A stretch of 49,302 nucleotides of DNA from Paucihalobacter sp036825875. GTDB taxonomy: Bacteria; Bacteroidota; Bacteroidia; Flavobacteriales; Flavobacteriaceae. The notes below the pieces were generated by a model. The model searched no databases, was not told the origin of the DNA, and was given only the letters and a program-made list of their open reading frames with translations. The stretch's first letter is position 1, and each line of letters opens with the position of its first letter. The stretch lies in the NCBI RefSeq assembly GCF_036825875.1, contig NZ_DAISXK010000018.1:1-49302 (forward strand). Reading direction: 5' to 3'. Below, piece after piece: positions 43,338-49,302 of this stretch. A program made the translations under genes and the position numbers.

Positions 43338-43948
43338 TCCGGTACTTTAAATAAAACCTTATTGGTTTGCTCAGAAAGGTAAGTTCTAAAAATCTCTATG
43401 AAGTCATCATCACTAAAGGAAATCTGATAATTGTCGGCTTTTCTGGCAATTCGAAAACCGCCGTTTAAACTACCTTCAAAGCTAACGGTCATATTGGGCG
43501 TAACTTCCTTAATTCTTCGGGTAAAAGCACCACTAAGTTTATCTTCCAAGCCTTTGGGCAAAATGAGTTCGAGGTCATTGGTGTCTTTCCAATTTTTTAA
43601 AACATCAGAAATAGCCGATTGCATAAAACTCACATCGGCAAGGGCTTCTTTCGTGGTAGTTTCAATAATTTTTTTAGACAGTAAACCTTCTATTTTTACT
43701 TTAAGGTCACTAATAAATTGTTTGGCTTTAAGTTCTAATTCACTTTCTACGCTTTTCTTTAGTCTGATTGCTGCGCGCCGGGCTTCTTCCAAAATACCAT
43801 CTGCTTCAGCCTTTGCATTTTGTAGTATTACAGCCTTCTCAGTTTCGGCTATTTGAAGCATTTTTTTTGATTGCTTCTCAGCCTTTTCGATACCTTCTTG
43901 ATAGATTTGATCGGTTAGCTTTTCAAGATTATTAATACTACTGCTCAT
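43334..43948 (-). CDS. ntpE: V/A-type ATPase subunit E (peripheral stalk)
   Basis: A 204-residue subunit with a long N-terminal helix rich in Ala, Glu and Lys (EKQSKKMLQIAETEKAVILQ to about residue 85) and a globular C-terminal domain that caps the A/B hexamer. It is the first ATPase gene, 10 bases after the universal stress protein gene. No separate subunit G/H partner is found in the operon. Confidence 0.88.
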   Translation of the reverse strand: MSSSINNLEKLTDQIYQEGIEKAEKQSKKMLQIAETEKAVILQNAKAEADGILEEARRAAIRLKKSVESELELKAKQFISDLKVKIEGLLSKKIIETTTKEALADVSFMQSAISDVLKNWKDTNDLELILPKGLEDKLSGAFTRRIKEVTPNMTVSFEGSLNGGFRIARKADNYQISFSDDDFIEIFRTYLSEQTNKVLFKVPE

Positions 43949-43958
43949 ATTGTTGATA

Positions 43959-44768
43959 TTAAATTACCATTAAAGGAATGGGGCTGTTAAAAACCATTTT
44001 ATCGGTGAGACTTTCATGAAACAAGCTCTCAATAAATGAGTAGTTTTTAGACAGTACGACAACGGCATCGATATTATTTGCCTTAGAATACTCCATAATA
44101 CCTTTATCAATATGAGGATGCTGAGTAAATGCAAAAGAAGTTTTTACATTGCTCATTTGCTTTATTAAATGATCGCGATTTTCATGTTCTTTTTTGGTCA
44201 TGGTTTTTTCCTCACGATTTAAGGTAACCACATCTATTGAAAACCCTAATTTTTGACCCAAATTTGTTAGAAATACAATGGAATCATCATTGATCTTTAA
44301 ACTGTAATCACAAGCTAATGCCACTTTCTTTATATGCTTTAAACTTGTGTTATCGGGAATTACAATAACAGGTGTTTCAATCATTTTGATGATTTTCGCT
44401 GTTTTAGTGCCCCAAATTTCATTAATCCCTTTGGCGCCTTTTGTGGCCATCACTAGCATATCGATACCATTACTATTTACCTTATTGGCAATATTGTCGA
44501 CAGACACTCCTAATTCTTTTTTGAATGCATGCGGAATTTTTTTCAATCCCGGAATATTTTCGACTAATTGCTTGAATTGCTTGTCGATCTTTTTTTCCAA
44601 ATCTGTAAGGGTGAACTTGTGACTTTCTTCAGCCAATGGGCGATGATAGACGTGATAAATAACGAGTTCGGCATTGATTTTACTTGCTAAATGAATAGCT
44701 TGATCGAGGGCATTATTGGCTCTTTCAGAAAAATCGGTAGGGACTAAAATGGTTTGTTTTGTTTTCAA
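43959..44768 (-). CDS. Universal stress protein with two UspA domains
   Basis: A 269-residue protein with tandem UspA folds. The first (about 1-145) starts TILVPTDFSERANNALDQAI and contains the ATP-loop-like VMATKGAKGINEIWGTKTAK, with the G-x-x-G...S/T pattern. The second (about 148-269) is more divergent and ends VVLSKNYSFIESLFHESLTD. It precedes the V/A-ATPase genes with only 10 bases in between, so it is probably the first gene of that operon. Confidence 0.92.
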   Translation of the reverse strand: MKTKQTILVPTDFSERANNALDQAIHLASKINAELVIYHVYHRPLAEESHKFTLTDLEKKIDKQFKQLVENIPGLKKIPHAFKKELGVSVDNIANKVNSNGIDMLVMATKGAKGINEIWGTKTAKIIKMIETPVIVIPDNTSLKHIKKVALACDYSLKINDDSIVFLTNLGQKLGFSIDVVTLNREEKTMTKKEHENRDHLIKQMSNVKTSFAFTQHPHIDKGIMEYSKANNIDAVVVLSKNYSFIESLFHESLTDKMVFNSPIPLMVI

Positions 44769-44853
44769 GTTGTTTAATATTTATCGGTTAAATAAGTAGC
44801 TCAATCAATTGCAATAACAGTAAAACAGGCTGCCATTGATATTGCCACTAATT

Positions 44854-44922
44854 TACAAATTTGTAGAACTATAACCAAGCTTAAAGGGTGGTGTAGGTAT
44901 TATTATATCATTAAAAATGATA
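44854..44922. promoter_or_regulatory. Palindromes upstream of the USP/V-ATPase operon
   Basis: TACAAATTTGTA (44854-44865) is a perfect 12-bp palindrome about 90 bases upstream of the USP start, and TATCATT-AAA-AATGATA (44906-44922) is a second inverted repeat. Either may be an operator for the operon. No exact TAnnTTTG element is visible on the minus strand here. Confidence 0.4.
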
Positions 44923-45000
44923 ATGGTCACATTATACGTTGAGAAGATTAAATTAATTAGGGAATTGATTAGTAAATGACAAAAATTGAATTGAGATATG

Positions 45001-45164
45001 TTCCTCGATATTTTGCCCTTGCCCTAAAGGGTAAATCGAGGAAAATCAGACACGATCTAGGGCTAAAGACAAAACAGATCTTCCTGTTTAAATATCCACA
45101 GTGTTTTTGTCATATATTAATAGAAAGTTGTTTCGTCATGTTTTTTAAATGTGCCTTGAGGCAC
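45001..45164. other. Hairpin-rich intergenic stretch
   Basis: The gap 44769-45229 has no convincing gene. Its right half holds three stems: TTCCTCGAT (45001-45009) with ATCGAGGAA (45035-45043), enclosing a CCCTT/AAGGG inner helix; GATCT/AGATC (45054-45058 and 45076-45080); and GTGCC-TTGA-GGCAC (45151-45164). None is followed by a T-run on the minus strand, so simple terminators are unlikely. They could be part of a structured leader or a small RNA. Confidence 0.4.
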
Positions 45165-45229
45165 AGTACATGAGGCACTTCGATAAAATAAAAAAATAAA
45201 GCCGTAATCAGGTATTAATTGTTAATGAC

Positions 45230-45940
45230 TTACTCCCTCAAACTCCAAATTTCATAAATAGGGTCGCCTTTGCTTGAAAGTCCGGAATGGTGCCAGTTGC
45301 CATCTTTTAGTTCGTAATTAAATTCTAAGCTGGCGCCAACTCGGCTGATGTCTCTTGAAAAGAATTCGATATTTTCAGTATAGATGCCATCTTTGGTGAT
45401 GTAAGTACCGCCACCGGTGCCCATAAATTGTTTGGTTTCGGTGTTGTAGGCAATCCATTGAAAACGTGTACCCGATAGTATTTTCATGGTTTTTCTGGGT
45501 GTATTGGTATTGCGCATCTCGGTTTCGCCATCGCGCATTCTGCCACTCATAAGCCAGGCGCCTTGCAGCGCTCCGGGTGCACCGCTGTCTATGCGTTTGA
45601 ATTGCATTTCCGTTCCAACAATTTGTAAGGTGGTATCTGTAATTGATACTTCAAAACTAAAAGTTTCACCTACGGTTTCAGGAGCTTCGGTATTAAATTC
45701 AACCAGTTCGCTCATTATGTTATCTTCTAAACTCCAGGTACCGCCATTGGTATTTAAAAATTCACCTGTCCTGGCGTTGTAAGTGGTGAGTACTTGATAG
45801 CCGTCAGCAAAAATTACCACGCTTTTTAACGGAATACCATCTTCTGCAGTGTAATTACCTTCCCATGCGCCAATGACGGATTGCGCCTTCAGGAGACCAA
45901 AGGAACCTAAACAGATTAAAATAATAATATAATGTTTCAT
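45230..45940 (-). CDS. Exported protein with two tandem lipocalin-like repeats
   Basis: A 236-residue protein with a signal peptide (1-19, ending LLKAQ). The mature part contains two homologous halves: YNARTGEFLNTNGGTWSL (about 54-71) is matched by YNTETKQFMGTGGGTYIT (about 163-180), each followed by a short beta segment with E-x-x-E-F. The all-beta pattern resembles lipocalin-like domains. The function is unknown; similar Bacteroidota proteins are usually labelled membrane or secreted protein. Confidence 0.8.
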   Translation of the reverse strand: MKHYIIILICLGSFGLLKAQSVIGAWEGNYTAEDGIPLKSVVIFADGYQVLTTYNARTGEFLNTNGGTWSLEDNIMSELVEFNTEAPETVGETFSFEVSITDTTLQIVGTEMQFKRIDSGAPGALQGAWLMSGRMRDGETEMRNTNTPRKTMKILSGTRFQWIAYNTETKQFMGTGGGTYITKDGIYTENIEFFSRDISRVGASLEFNYELKDGNWHHSGLSSKGDPIYEIWSLRE

Positions 45941-46011
45941 GATGTGATGTTTTGATTAAGTTAATGGTTAAAGTTAGAAATAAAACCTCAGTTTAAATTA
46001 ATTAATACTCC

Positions 46012-47037
46012 TTATCTGCCATTGGTTTCTGATGTTTCGGTTGAATTCTTCAAGCTTTGTATAAACTCAACAGATCTTTTGAGTGCCATTTCACCTGAAT
46101 CATCAAGCGTAAACTGGTATTCATGCCCCAACGCCGGTACGTGATTTTTTGGAAAAAATAGGGTATCTATTGATACATTGAGCGCAGATAGCTTGCCGGC
46201 TAAAAGTTTGGATTGGGGTAACAAAGGATCTTCATTGCCTGCCGAAATAAAGGTAGGAGGAAAGCCACTTGTAAGAAAATTGGTTACAAAAGCTGTGTTT
46301 GCATAGTTATCATCTGTGATGTCTTTTTTTCCAAAATACACCCATTTAACGGTTTCTAAAAAAGTGCCAAAAGCACCTTCTGTGCTTGTGTTATCTATAT
46401 TATAAATGCCACAGTATAGCAGCAAGCCTTTTAATTGCTGGGGTTCTAGACCCGGTTCAACCTGAGTTATTTTGGCATAATCGGGATTGGTTATAATATT
46501 GGCTGTGGCCGAAGCTATCATGGAACCGGCAGAATCGCCGGCAAGAATAAAAAAGGAGGTGTCTGCATGTAAATTTTTGGCATTGGCGGAAATAAAGGCC
46601 AATGCCTTATTGAGTTGTTGTATGGGTTTTGGATATTTGCCTGCAGGGGCAATGGTATAATCTATAGATATCACCACAAAACCCTTTGAAGCCAAAATTT
46701 TACAATAATTGCTTATCTGACTTTTATCTCCTGAAATTAATCCGCCACCATGCGTCCACACGATTACTGGTAATTGCTTTTTAGATGTAATGCTATCGTT
46801 ATGAAAATAAACATCTAAAAAAGCATCATTATCAGATATATCATATTGTATATTGTTAATAGTTTCAATACCATCGGGAACCTGTTGTTCTAAGGCAGCA
46901 TTTACTTTAATGGCTTCTTTGTCAAAACCATATCTAATTAACCACACGGAAGGATAGGGTGAAAGCTTAAAGACTGCAAAAATCGTGACGAGCAGTATGA
47001 CTACAATCAGGATAAGACGTTTAAATATCTTTTTCAT
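46012..47037 (-). CDS. Alpha/beta hydrolase, HSL-type esterase
   Basis: A protein of 341 residues from the ATG at 47037, with an N-terminal membrane anchor or signal helix (about 4-24, IFKRLILIVVILLVTIFAVF). Catalytic parts are the oxyanion motif THGGGLISG (about 95), the nucleophile Ser in AGDSAGS (about 167), an Asp in AGNEDPLL (about 270) and the His in NHVPALGHEYQF (about 303). This is the hormone-sensitive-lipase family pattern. The substrate is a short acyl ester or similar. An in-frame ATG at 47073 would add 12 residues before a normal start and is less likely. Confidence 0.88.
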   Translation of the reverse strand: MKKIFKRLILIVVILLVTIFAVFKLSPYPSVWLIRYGFDKEAIKVNAALEQQVPDGIETINNIQYDISDNDAFLDVYFHNDSITSKKQLPVIVWTHGGGLISGDKSQISNYCKILASKGFVVISIDYTIAPAGKYPKPIQQLNKALAFISANAKNLHADTSFFILAGDSAGSMIASATANIITNPDYAKITQVEPGLEPQQLKGLLLYCGIYNIDNTSTEGAFGTFLETVKWVYFGKKDITDDNYANTAFVTNFLTSGFPPTFISAGNEDPLLPQSKLLAGKLSALNVSIDTLFFPKNHVPALGHEYQFTLDDSGEMALKRSVEFIQSLKNSTETSETNGR

Positions 47038-47249
47038 CAAGCATTCGGTTTTAGTTAACCCGCAGTTGCTCATAAAGATACAAAACTTTTATTGGAAGCT
47101 GCATTTGTAAATAAAGACGATGGGCTATTTTAGGTCTCCAAACTCAATGCAGGTTGATATTTATTGCTGTTAAAAGTATTATAGAATTGGAACCAATTCT
47201 TTTAAGGCTTGTTAATTACGCGTATCTAAAAACTGAATACGATAATTAT

Positions 47250-47666
47250 TTAGTTGTATTGCTTTTTTATAGTATCAACAGATTTTTTAACAAGCATTTT
47301 AAGTTGATCTATATCGATATCTGATAGTTTGTTTACATACAGGCAGGATGAACTTGTTTTAAACTTTCCAAGTTTTTGTAAAATATCATTGTATTCGTTA
47401 AAACCTGCAATGATGTAAATGGTAAGGTTTTGTTTTCTTGGCGAAAACCCGGTTAGGAACCAGTCGCCTTCACGTCCGCTATCATATTTATAATGATAAC
47501 TACCAAAACCAACAATGCTTTCTCCCCACATTTTGGGTATTTCGTTTGTTAATTCAGTGAAAAGTTCTAATAGTATTTTGCAATCTTCTTGTCGTTGTTC
47601 ATTTTCTACAGAATTCAAAAAGTCAAGAACATTAACATTGTTGGGTTGTGTTTTTAATGTAGCCAT
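47250..47666 (-). CDS. DUF1801-domain protein
   Basis: A 138-residue protein with the DUF1801 (YdhG-like) core: VENEQRQEDCKILLELFTEL, then PKMWGESIVGFGSYHYKYDSG, then FLTGFSPRKQNLTIYI and the final KLSDIDIDQLKMLVKKSV. It is a cytoplasmic alpha/beta protein of unknown function. It starts 3 bases after the YciI-like gene, so the two are co-transcribed. Confidence 0.9.
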   Translation of the reverse strand: MATLKTQPNNVNVLDFLNSVENEQRQEDCKILLELFTELTNEIPKMWGESIVGFGSYHYKYDSGREGDWFLTGFSPRKQNLTIYIIAGFNEYNDILQKLGKFKTSSSCLYVNKLSDIDIDQLKMLVKKSVDTIKKQYN

Positions 47667-47669
47667 GTC

Positions 47670-48152
47670 TTATGGTTTTAACTTCCAAATTTTATCAGAA
47701 AATGACAAATATTCCGGCAAAGCAGCTGAACCGTACCAGTTATAAATATCGTAATCTAAAAGTCCGTTTTTAATGGCCAAGTCTGTTAGCAAAAGTTCTT
47801 TAGCTTCATCTATAGAGTTTACATTATCTAGAATAAAAATGCCTCTGTAACCATCGTTGTTTTTGCCTAACGGACCAGCAACAATAAGCTTACCAATTTT
47901 TACCAGGTGATTGATATTTTCCATATGACCTTTAAAACTGGTGGTGATGAGTTCCTGATTGGTGGTGGTATTGGTGCCTGTTTTTAAAATTACTAAAAAG
48001 TAACGCTTCATACCATAATCGTCTGCACCTAGTTTTTCGGCCAAGGCTTTGTCGTAATTTGGATTGGTATCTAGTGTGTCGATTTTAGTGTTATTTTGTG
48101 CAAATGCAGTATTAATAACTGACAAAAGCACTAAGGTTATCAAATATTTCAT
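47670..48152 (-). CDS. Exported YciI-like protein
   Basis: A 160-residue protein with a signal peptide (1-18, ending INTAFAQ) and a YciI/ferredoxin-like domain: YFLVILKTGTN, then HMENINHLVKIGKLIVAGPL, then YRGIFILDNVNSIDEAKELL. Canonical YciI proteins are cytoplasmic with a His-Asp pair; here HMENI retains the His. Export makes this subgroup unusual, but it is common in Bacteroidota. Function unknown. Confidence 0.85.
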   Translation of the reverse strand: MKYLITLVLLSVINTAFAQNNTKIDTLDTNPNYDKALAEKLGADDYGMKRYFLVILKTGTNTTTNQELITTSFKGHMENINHLVKIGKLIVAGPLGKNNDGYRGIFILDNVNSIDEAKELLLTDLAIKNGLLDYDIYNWYGSAALPEYLSFSDKIWKLKP

Positions 48153-48269
48153 AGTTAAATTATTTATTATAACTAATTTAAAGTATCAGGCTTTTTTTAA
48201 TGTAATGCCACACCTAAAGTAAGAATTTTAGATCTTATTTTTTTGCAACAACTCATTAAGTCATCACAA

Positions 48270-48384
48270 TTACAACATGTCATCTGTATTTTTAACCTCT
48301 TTGAGATACCGCACTATTACTTTAATAATCACACGTAGTATTAAAGCGGCAGCCACTATAAAGATAATTGTTTTTTGTATCCAT
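48270..48384 (-). pseudogene. Small membrane-protein gene, out of frame by one base at an A6 run
   Basis: From the ATG at 48382-48384 (complement) the frame ends after 20 codons. If the A6 run right after codon 2 (plus-strand T 48371-48376) is read as A5, the frame opens to a 37-residue product, MDTKTIIFIVAAALILRVII and then a basic KVIVRYLKEV and NTDDML. This has one membrane helix followed by a charged tail, as in genuine tiny proteins. The ORF length is exactly 38 codons plus one base. Either the gene is inactivated, or slippage, or a sequence error is responsible. Confidence 0.5.
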
Positions 48385-48399
48385 TATTATTGTTTATGG

Positions 48400-48592
48400 T
48401 TACCCCATTTTACCATCACCATCAATGTCTTTAGTGAGTTGTGTTTCTAGTGCTGCCAGCGTTTTGCGCAGTAATGCTCTTGTATTGGCTAACTCTGTTT
48501 CAAGCAGTACTATGCGCTCTTCAAGGCTGTTTGCTTTGTTTTCTTGTTTTTGTAATTCATCTTGTTGTTTTAAATCCCAAAAAAATGCCCAT
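48400..48592 (-). pseudogene. Coiled-coil/EF-hand-like small gene, out of frame by one base at a T7 run
   Basis: From the ATG at 48590-48592 (complement), the frame stops after 11 codons. Reading the T7 run (plus-strand A 48579-48585) as T6 opens a 63-residue product: MGIFWDLKQQDELQKQENKA, a coiled-coil heptad region, and an EF-hand-like end DIDGDGKMG. The ORF is 64 codons plus one base. Without correction no ATG is in frame. Upstream of the next small gene by 15 bases; both carry the same type of defect. Confidence 0.5.
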
Positions 48593-48802
48593 AGTATAAT
48601 TGGTTTAAGTTGATGTTATAAATATAATTCATTTAGCTGGATTCCATTTTTAAAACGCATTACATTGTTGTGAAGGTCTTACGTGTAATTTATAAATTGG
48701 ATTACTTTAGCCATTTACTTTAAATGCTTTTGTGTTAAAAATCACACTAACTTTTTATCTTAAGTTACTTTATTTTAAGGTGGTTGTCTTTGTTATTTAT
48801 AT

Positions 48803-48973
48803 CTATGGCACTAAGGCTTTGGTCTTTCGGTCTTCATTACAGTTATTTACTTGCAAAGCAATCAAAATCCCAATAAACACAAGAACAATTTCGCCGACAG
48901 CATATTTGAAATACTGAACCGTTTTACCTTTTGCTAGTAAATTTTGTCTAATTCGCCTAAAGAATTTAATCAT
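48803..48973 (-). pseudogene. Truncated DUF6090 gene (N-terminal remnant)
   Basis: A 56-residue frame, MIKFFRRIRQNLLAKGKTVQ, then YFKYAVGEIVLVFIGILIALQVNNCNEDRK, is the typical start of DUF6090 proteins (basic N-terminus, one membrane helix, NxWNE-like motif here changed to NCNE). Full proteins are about 230-260 residues; this one stops 11 residues after the motif. An upstream in-frame ATG at 48997 is not needed. It is a remnant, not a functional gene. Confidence 0.7.
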
Positions 48974-48993
48974 ATCATGGTTATTTAAAGTCC

Positions 48994-49071
48994 TCACTCA
49001 AGCTGGCTCTTCACTATCAAAGGTCTACTAGACCATTGCTTAACGTTCGGCCCTCTAAAAAATTTTATCAT
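48994..49071 (-). pseudogene. Second degenerate DUF6090-like start
   Basis: ATG at 49069-49071 (complement) opens a 25-codon frame beginning MIKFFRGPNVKQW. The first six residues repeat the DUF6090 start of the adjacent remnant; the rest is unrelated. It could be a chance resemblance or the 5' end of another decayed copy upstream of the first. Confidence 0.35.
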
Positions 49072-49125
49072 TGTTATTGGTTGATTATAGTCTCTACTCA
49101 GCAGCTTCAGCGTAGGAGCAATGAA

Positions 49126-49256
49126 GCACAACGTTTAGTATATGAAAAGTAGGCGATTTCGAAGCACGAAACTTTCGGTTAAGCACAAAGTTTGACACGA
49201 GCCACAAACCTTGATTTTATTACTATTCCGCCTATTTTTTATATACATTGTTATGC
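49126..49256 (-). repeat. 131-nt attC-like imperfect dyad
   Basis: Left arm, plus strand: GCACAAC (49126-49132), then GTATAT and TAGGCG (49150-49155). Right arm begins CGCCTA (49229-49234) and ends GTTATGC (49250-49256). Reverse complement of the right arm, GCATAAC...GTATAT...TAGGCG, matches the left in three blocks separated by unequal spacers. A central AAACTTT/AAAGTTT hairpin is present. Size (131 nt), outer AAC/GTT cores and asymmetric inner boxes resemble integron attC sites, although the strict RYYYAAC consensus is not met. Stop codon of a partial gene overlaps the outer core. Confidence 0.6.
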
Positions 49257-49301
49257 CTTCGCCTTTTTTATTTCTTCTTTGGTTGCCTGTAATGATTTGC
49301 T
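49251..49301 (-). CDS. 3' end of a gene leaving the window
   Basis: On the minus strand an open frame enters from the window edge and ends SKSLQATKEEIKKAKA at TAA 49251-49253. The Lys/Glu/Ala-rich helical end looks protein-like. It stops inside the first bases of the attC-like dyad, as genes in cassettes do. With only 16 residues the coding call is tentative. Confidence 0.4.
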   Translation of the reverse strand, partial: SKSLQATKEEIKKAKA

Positions 49302-49302
49302 C

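Noticed and set aside
44976..45173. 65-codon open frame in the hairpin-rich gap
   Set aside because: It overlaps three inverted repeats, which explain its composition; the product has no recognisable domain.
48368..48613. 81-codon Ser/Cys-rich open frame on the plus strand
   Set aside because: It is the antisense shadow of the frameshifted coiled-coil gene at 48400-48592, whose corrected product is far more protein-like.
1..49302. CRISPR arrays, tRNA or rRNA genes, insertion sequences
   Set aside because: No regularly spaced direct repeats, tRNA-like cloverleaf with conserved arms, rRNA stretches or transposase frames were seen by reading.

Overview
The window reads as a chromosomal segment of a low-GC member of the Bacteroidota, most likely a marine-type Flavobacteriaceae. 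The evidence is the AT-rich, long-ORF texture, several promoters of the Bacteroidota type (TTTG about 18-21 nt before TAnnTTTG), the scarcity of Shine-Dalgarno sites, lineage-typical proteins (GNAT-nitrilase fusion, DnaJ with a reduced zinc finger, sigma-54 regulator without HTH, V/A-ATPase with DUF2764, DUF6090 remnants) and interspersed palindromic elements. I see no rRNA, tRNA, CRISPR array, prophage or insertion sequence.

Layout. 1-2100: end of a fasciclin-domain protein, a DEAD-box RNA helicase and a VF530-type small protein closed by a perfect 37-nt palindrome. 2.1-4.5 kb (minus): an acidic unknown protein and a GNAT-carbon-nitrogen hydrolase fusion. 4.6-8.1 kb (minus): an envelope/stress-like cluster of small membrane and low-complexity proteins (holin-like, YtxH, Lmo0937-like), an AraC-type regulator, a cupin and a coiled-coil lipoprotein. 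8.4-15.3 kb (minus): a complete trpEGDCFBA operon with its own promoter, a Trp-rich leader peptide (three consecutive Trp codons) and an intrinsic terminator, i.e. a classical attenuator. Two palindromic repeats sit inside the operon, one between trpE and trpG and one that has become the N-terminus of TrpF. 15.3-16.4 kb (minus): marR-yceI with a palindromic operator overlapping the -7 element.

16.5-21.1 kb (plus): a thiol/sulfur cluster of TlpA-like lipoprotein, CxxC redoxin, cytosolic rhodanese, lipoprotein rhodanese and a DsbD-like transmembrane reductase with a duplicated N-terminal domain. 21.1-22.1 kb (minus): nitroreductase-family protein and a small membrane protein. 22.1-24.1 kb (plus): grpE-dnaJ. 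24.2-33.0 kb (plus): ABC exporter pair, MscS channel, sigma-54 response regulator, PPK2, an M28 carboxypeptidase-Q-like enzyme, a DinB-like exported protein and a CarboxypepD_reg-like protein. 33.0-36.2 kb (minus): M28 peptidase and a lipoprotein amidohydrolase. 36.5-44.8 kb (minus): universal stress protein followed by the V/A-type ATPase genes E, DUF2764, A, B, D, I, K. The K subunit carries the full ligand set known from Na+-translocating rings.

44.8-48.2 kb: a hairpin-rich intergenic stretch, then an exported duplicated-domain protein, an HSL-type esterase, a DUF1801 protein and an exported YciI-like protein. 48.2-49.3 kb is accessory and decayed. It holds two tiny adjacent genes, each thrown out of frame by one base in a homopolymer just after its start codon, a truncated DUF6090 gene with a second degenerate DUF6090-like start, and a 131-nt attC-like dyad whose outer core contains the stop codon of a partial gene leaving the window. 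This end looks like one flank of a cassette-type array and is the part most worth following beyond the window.
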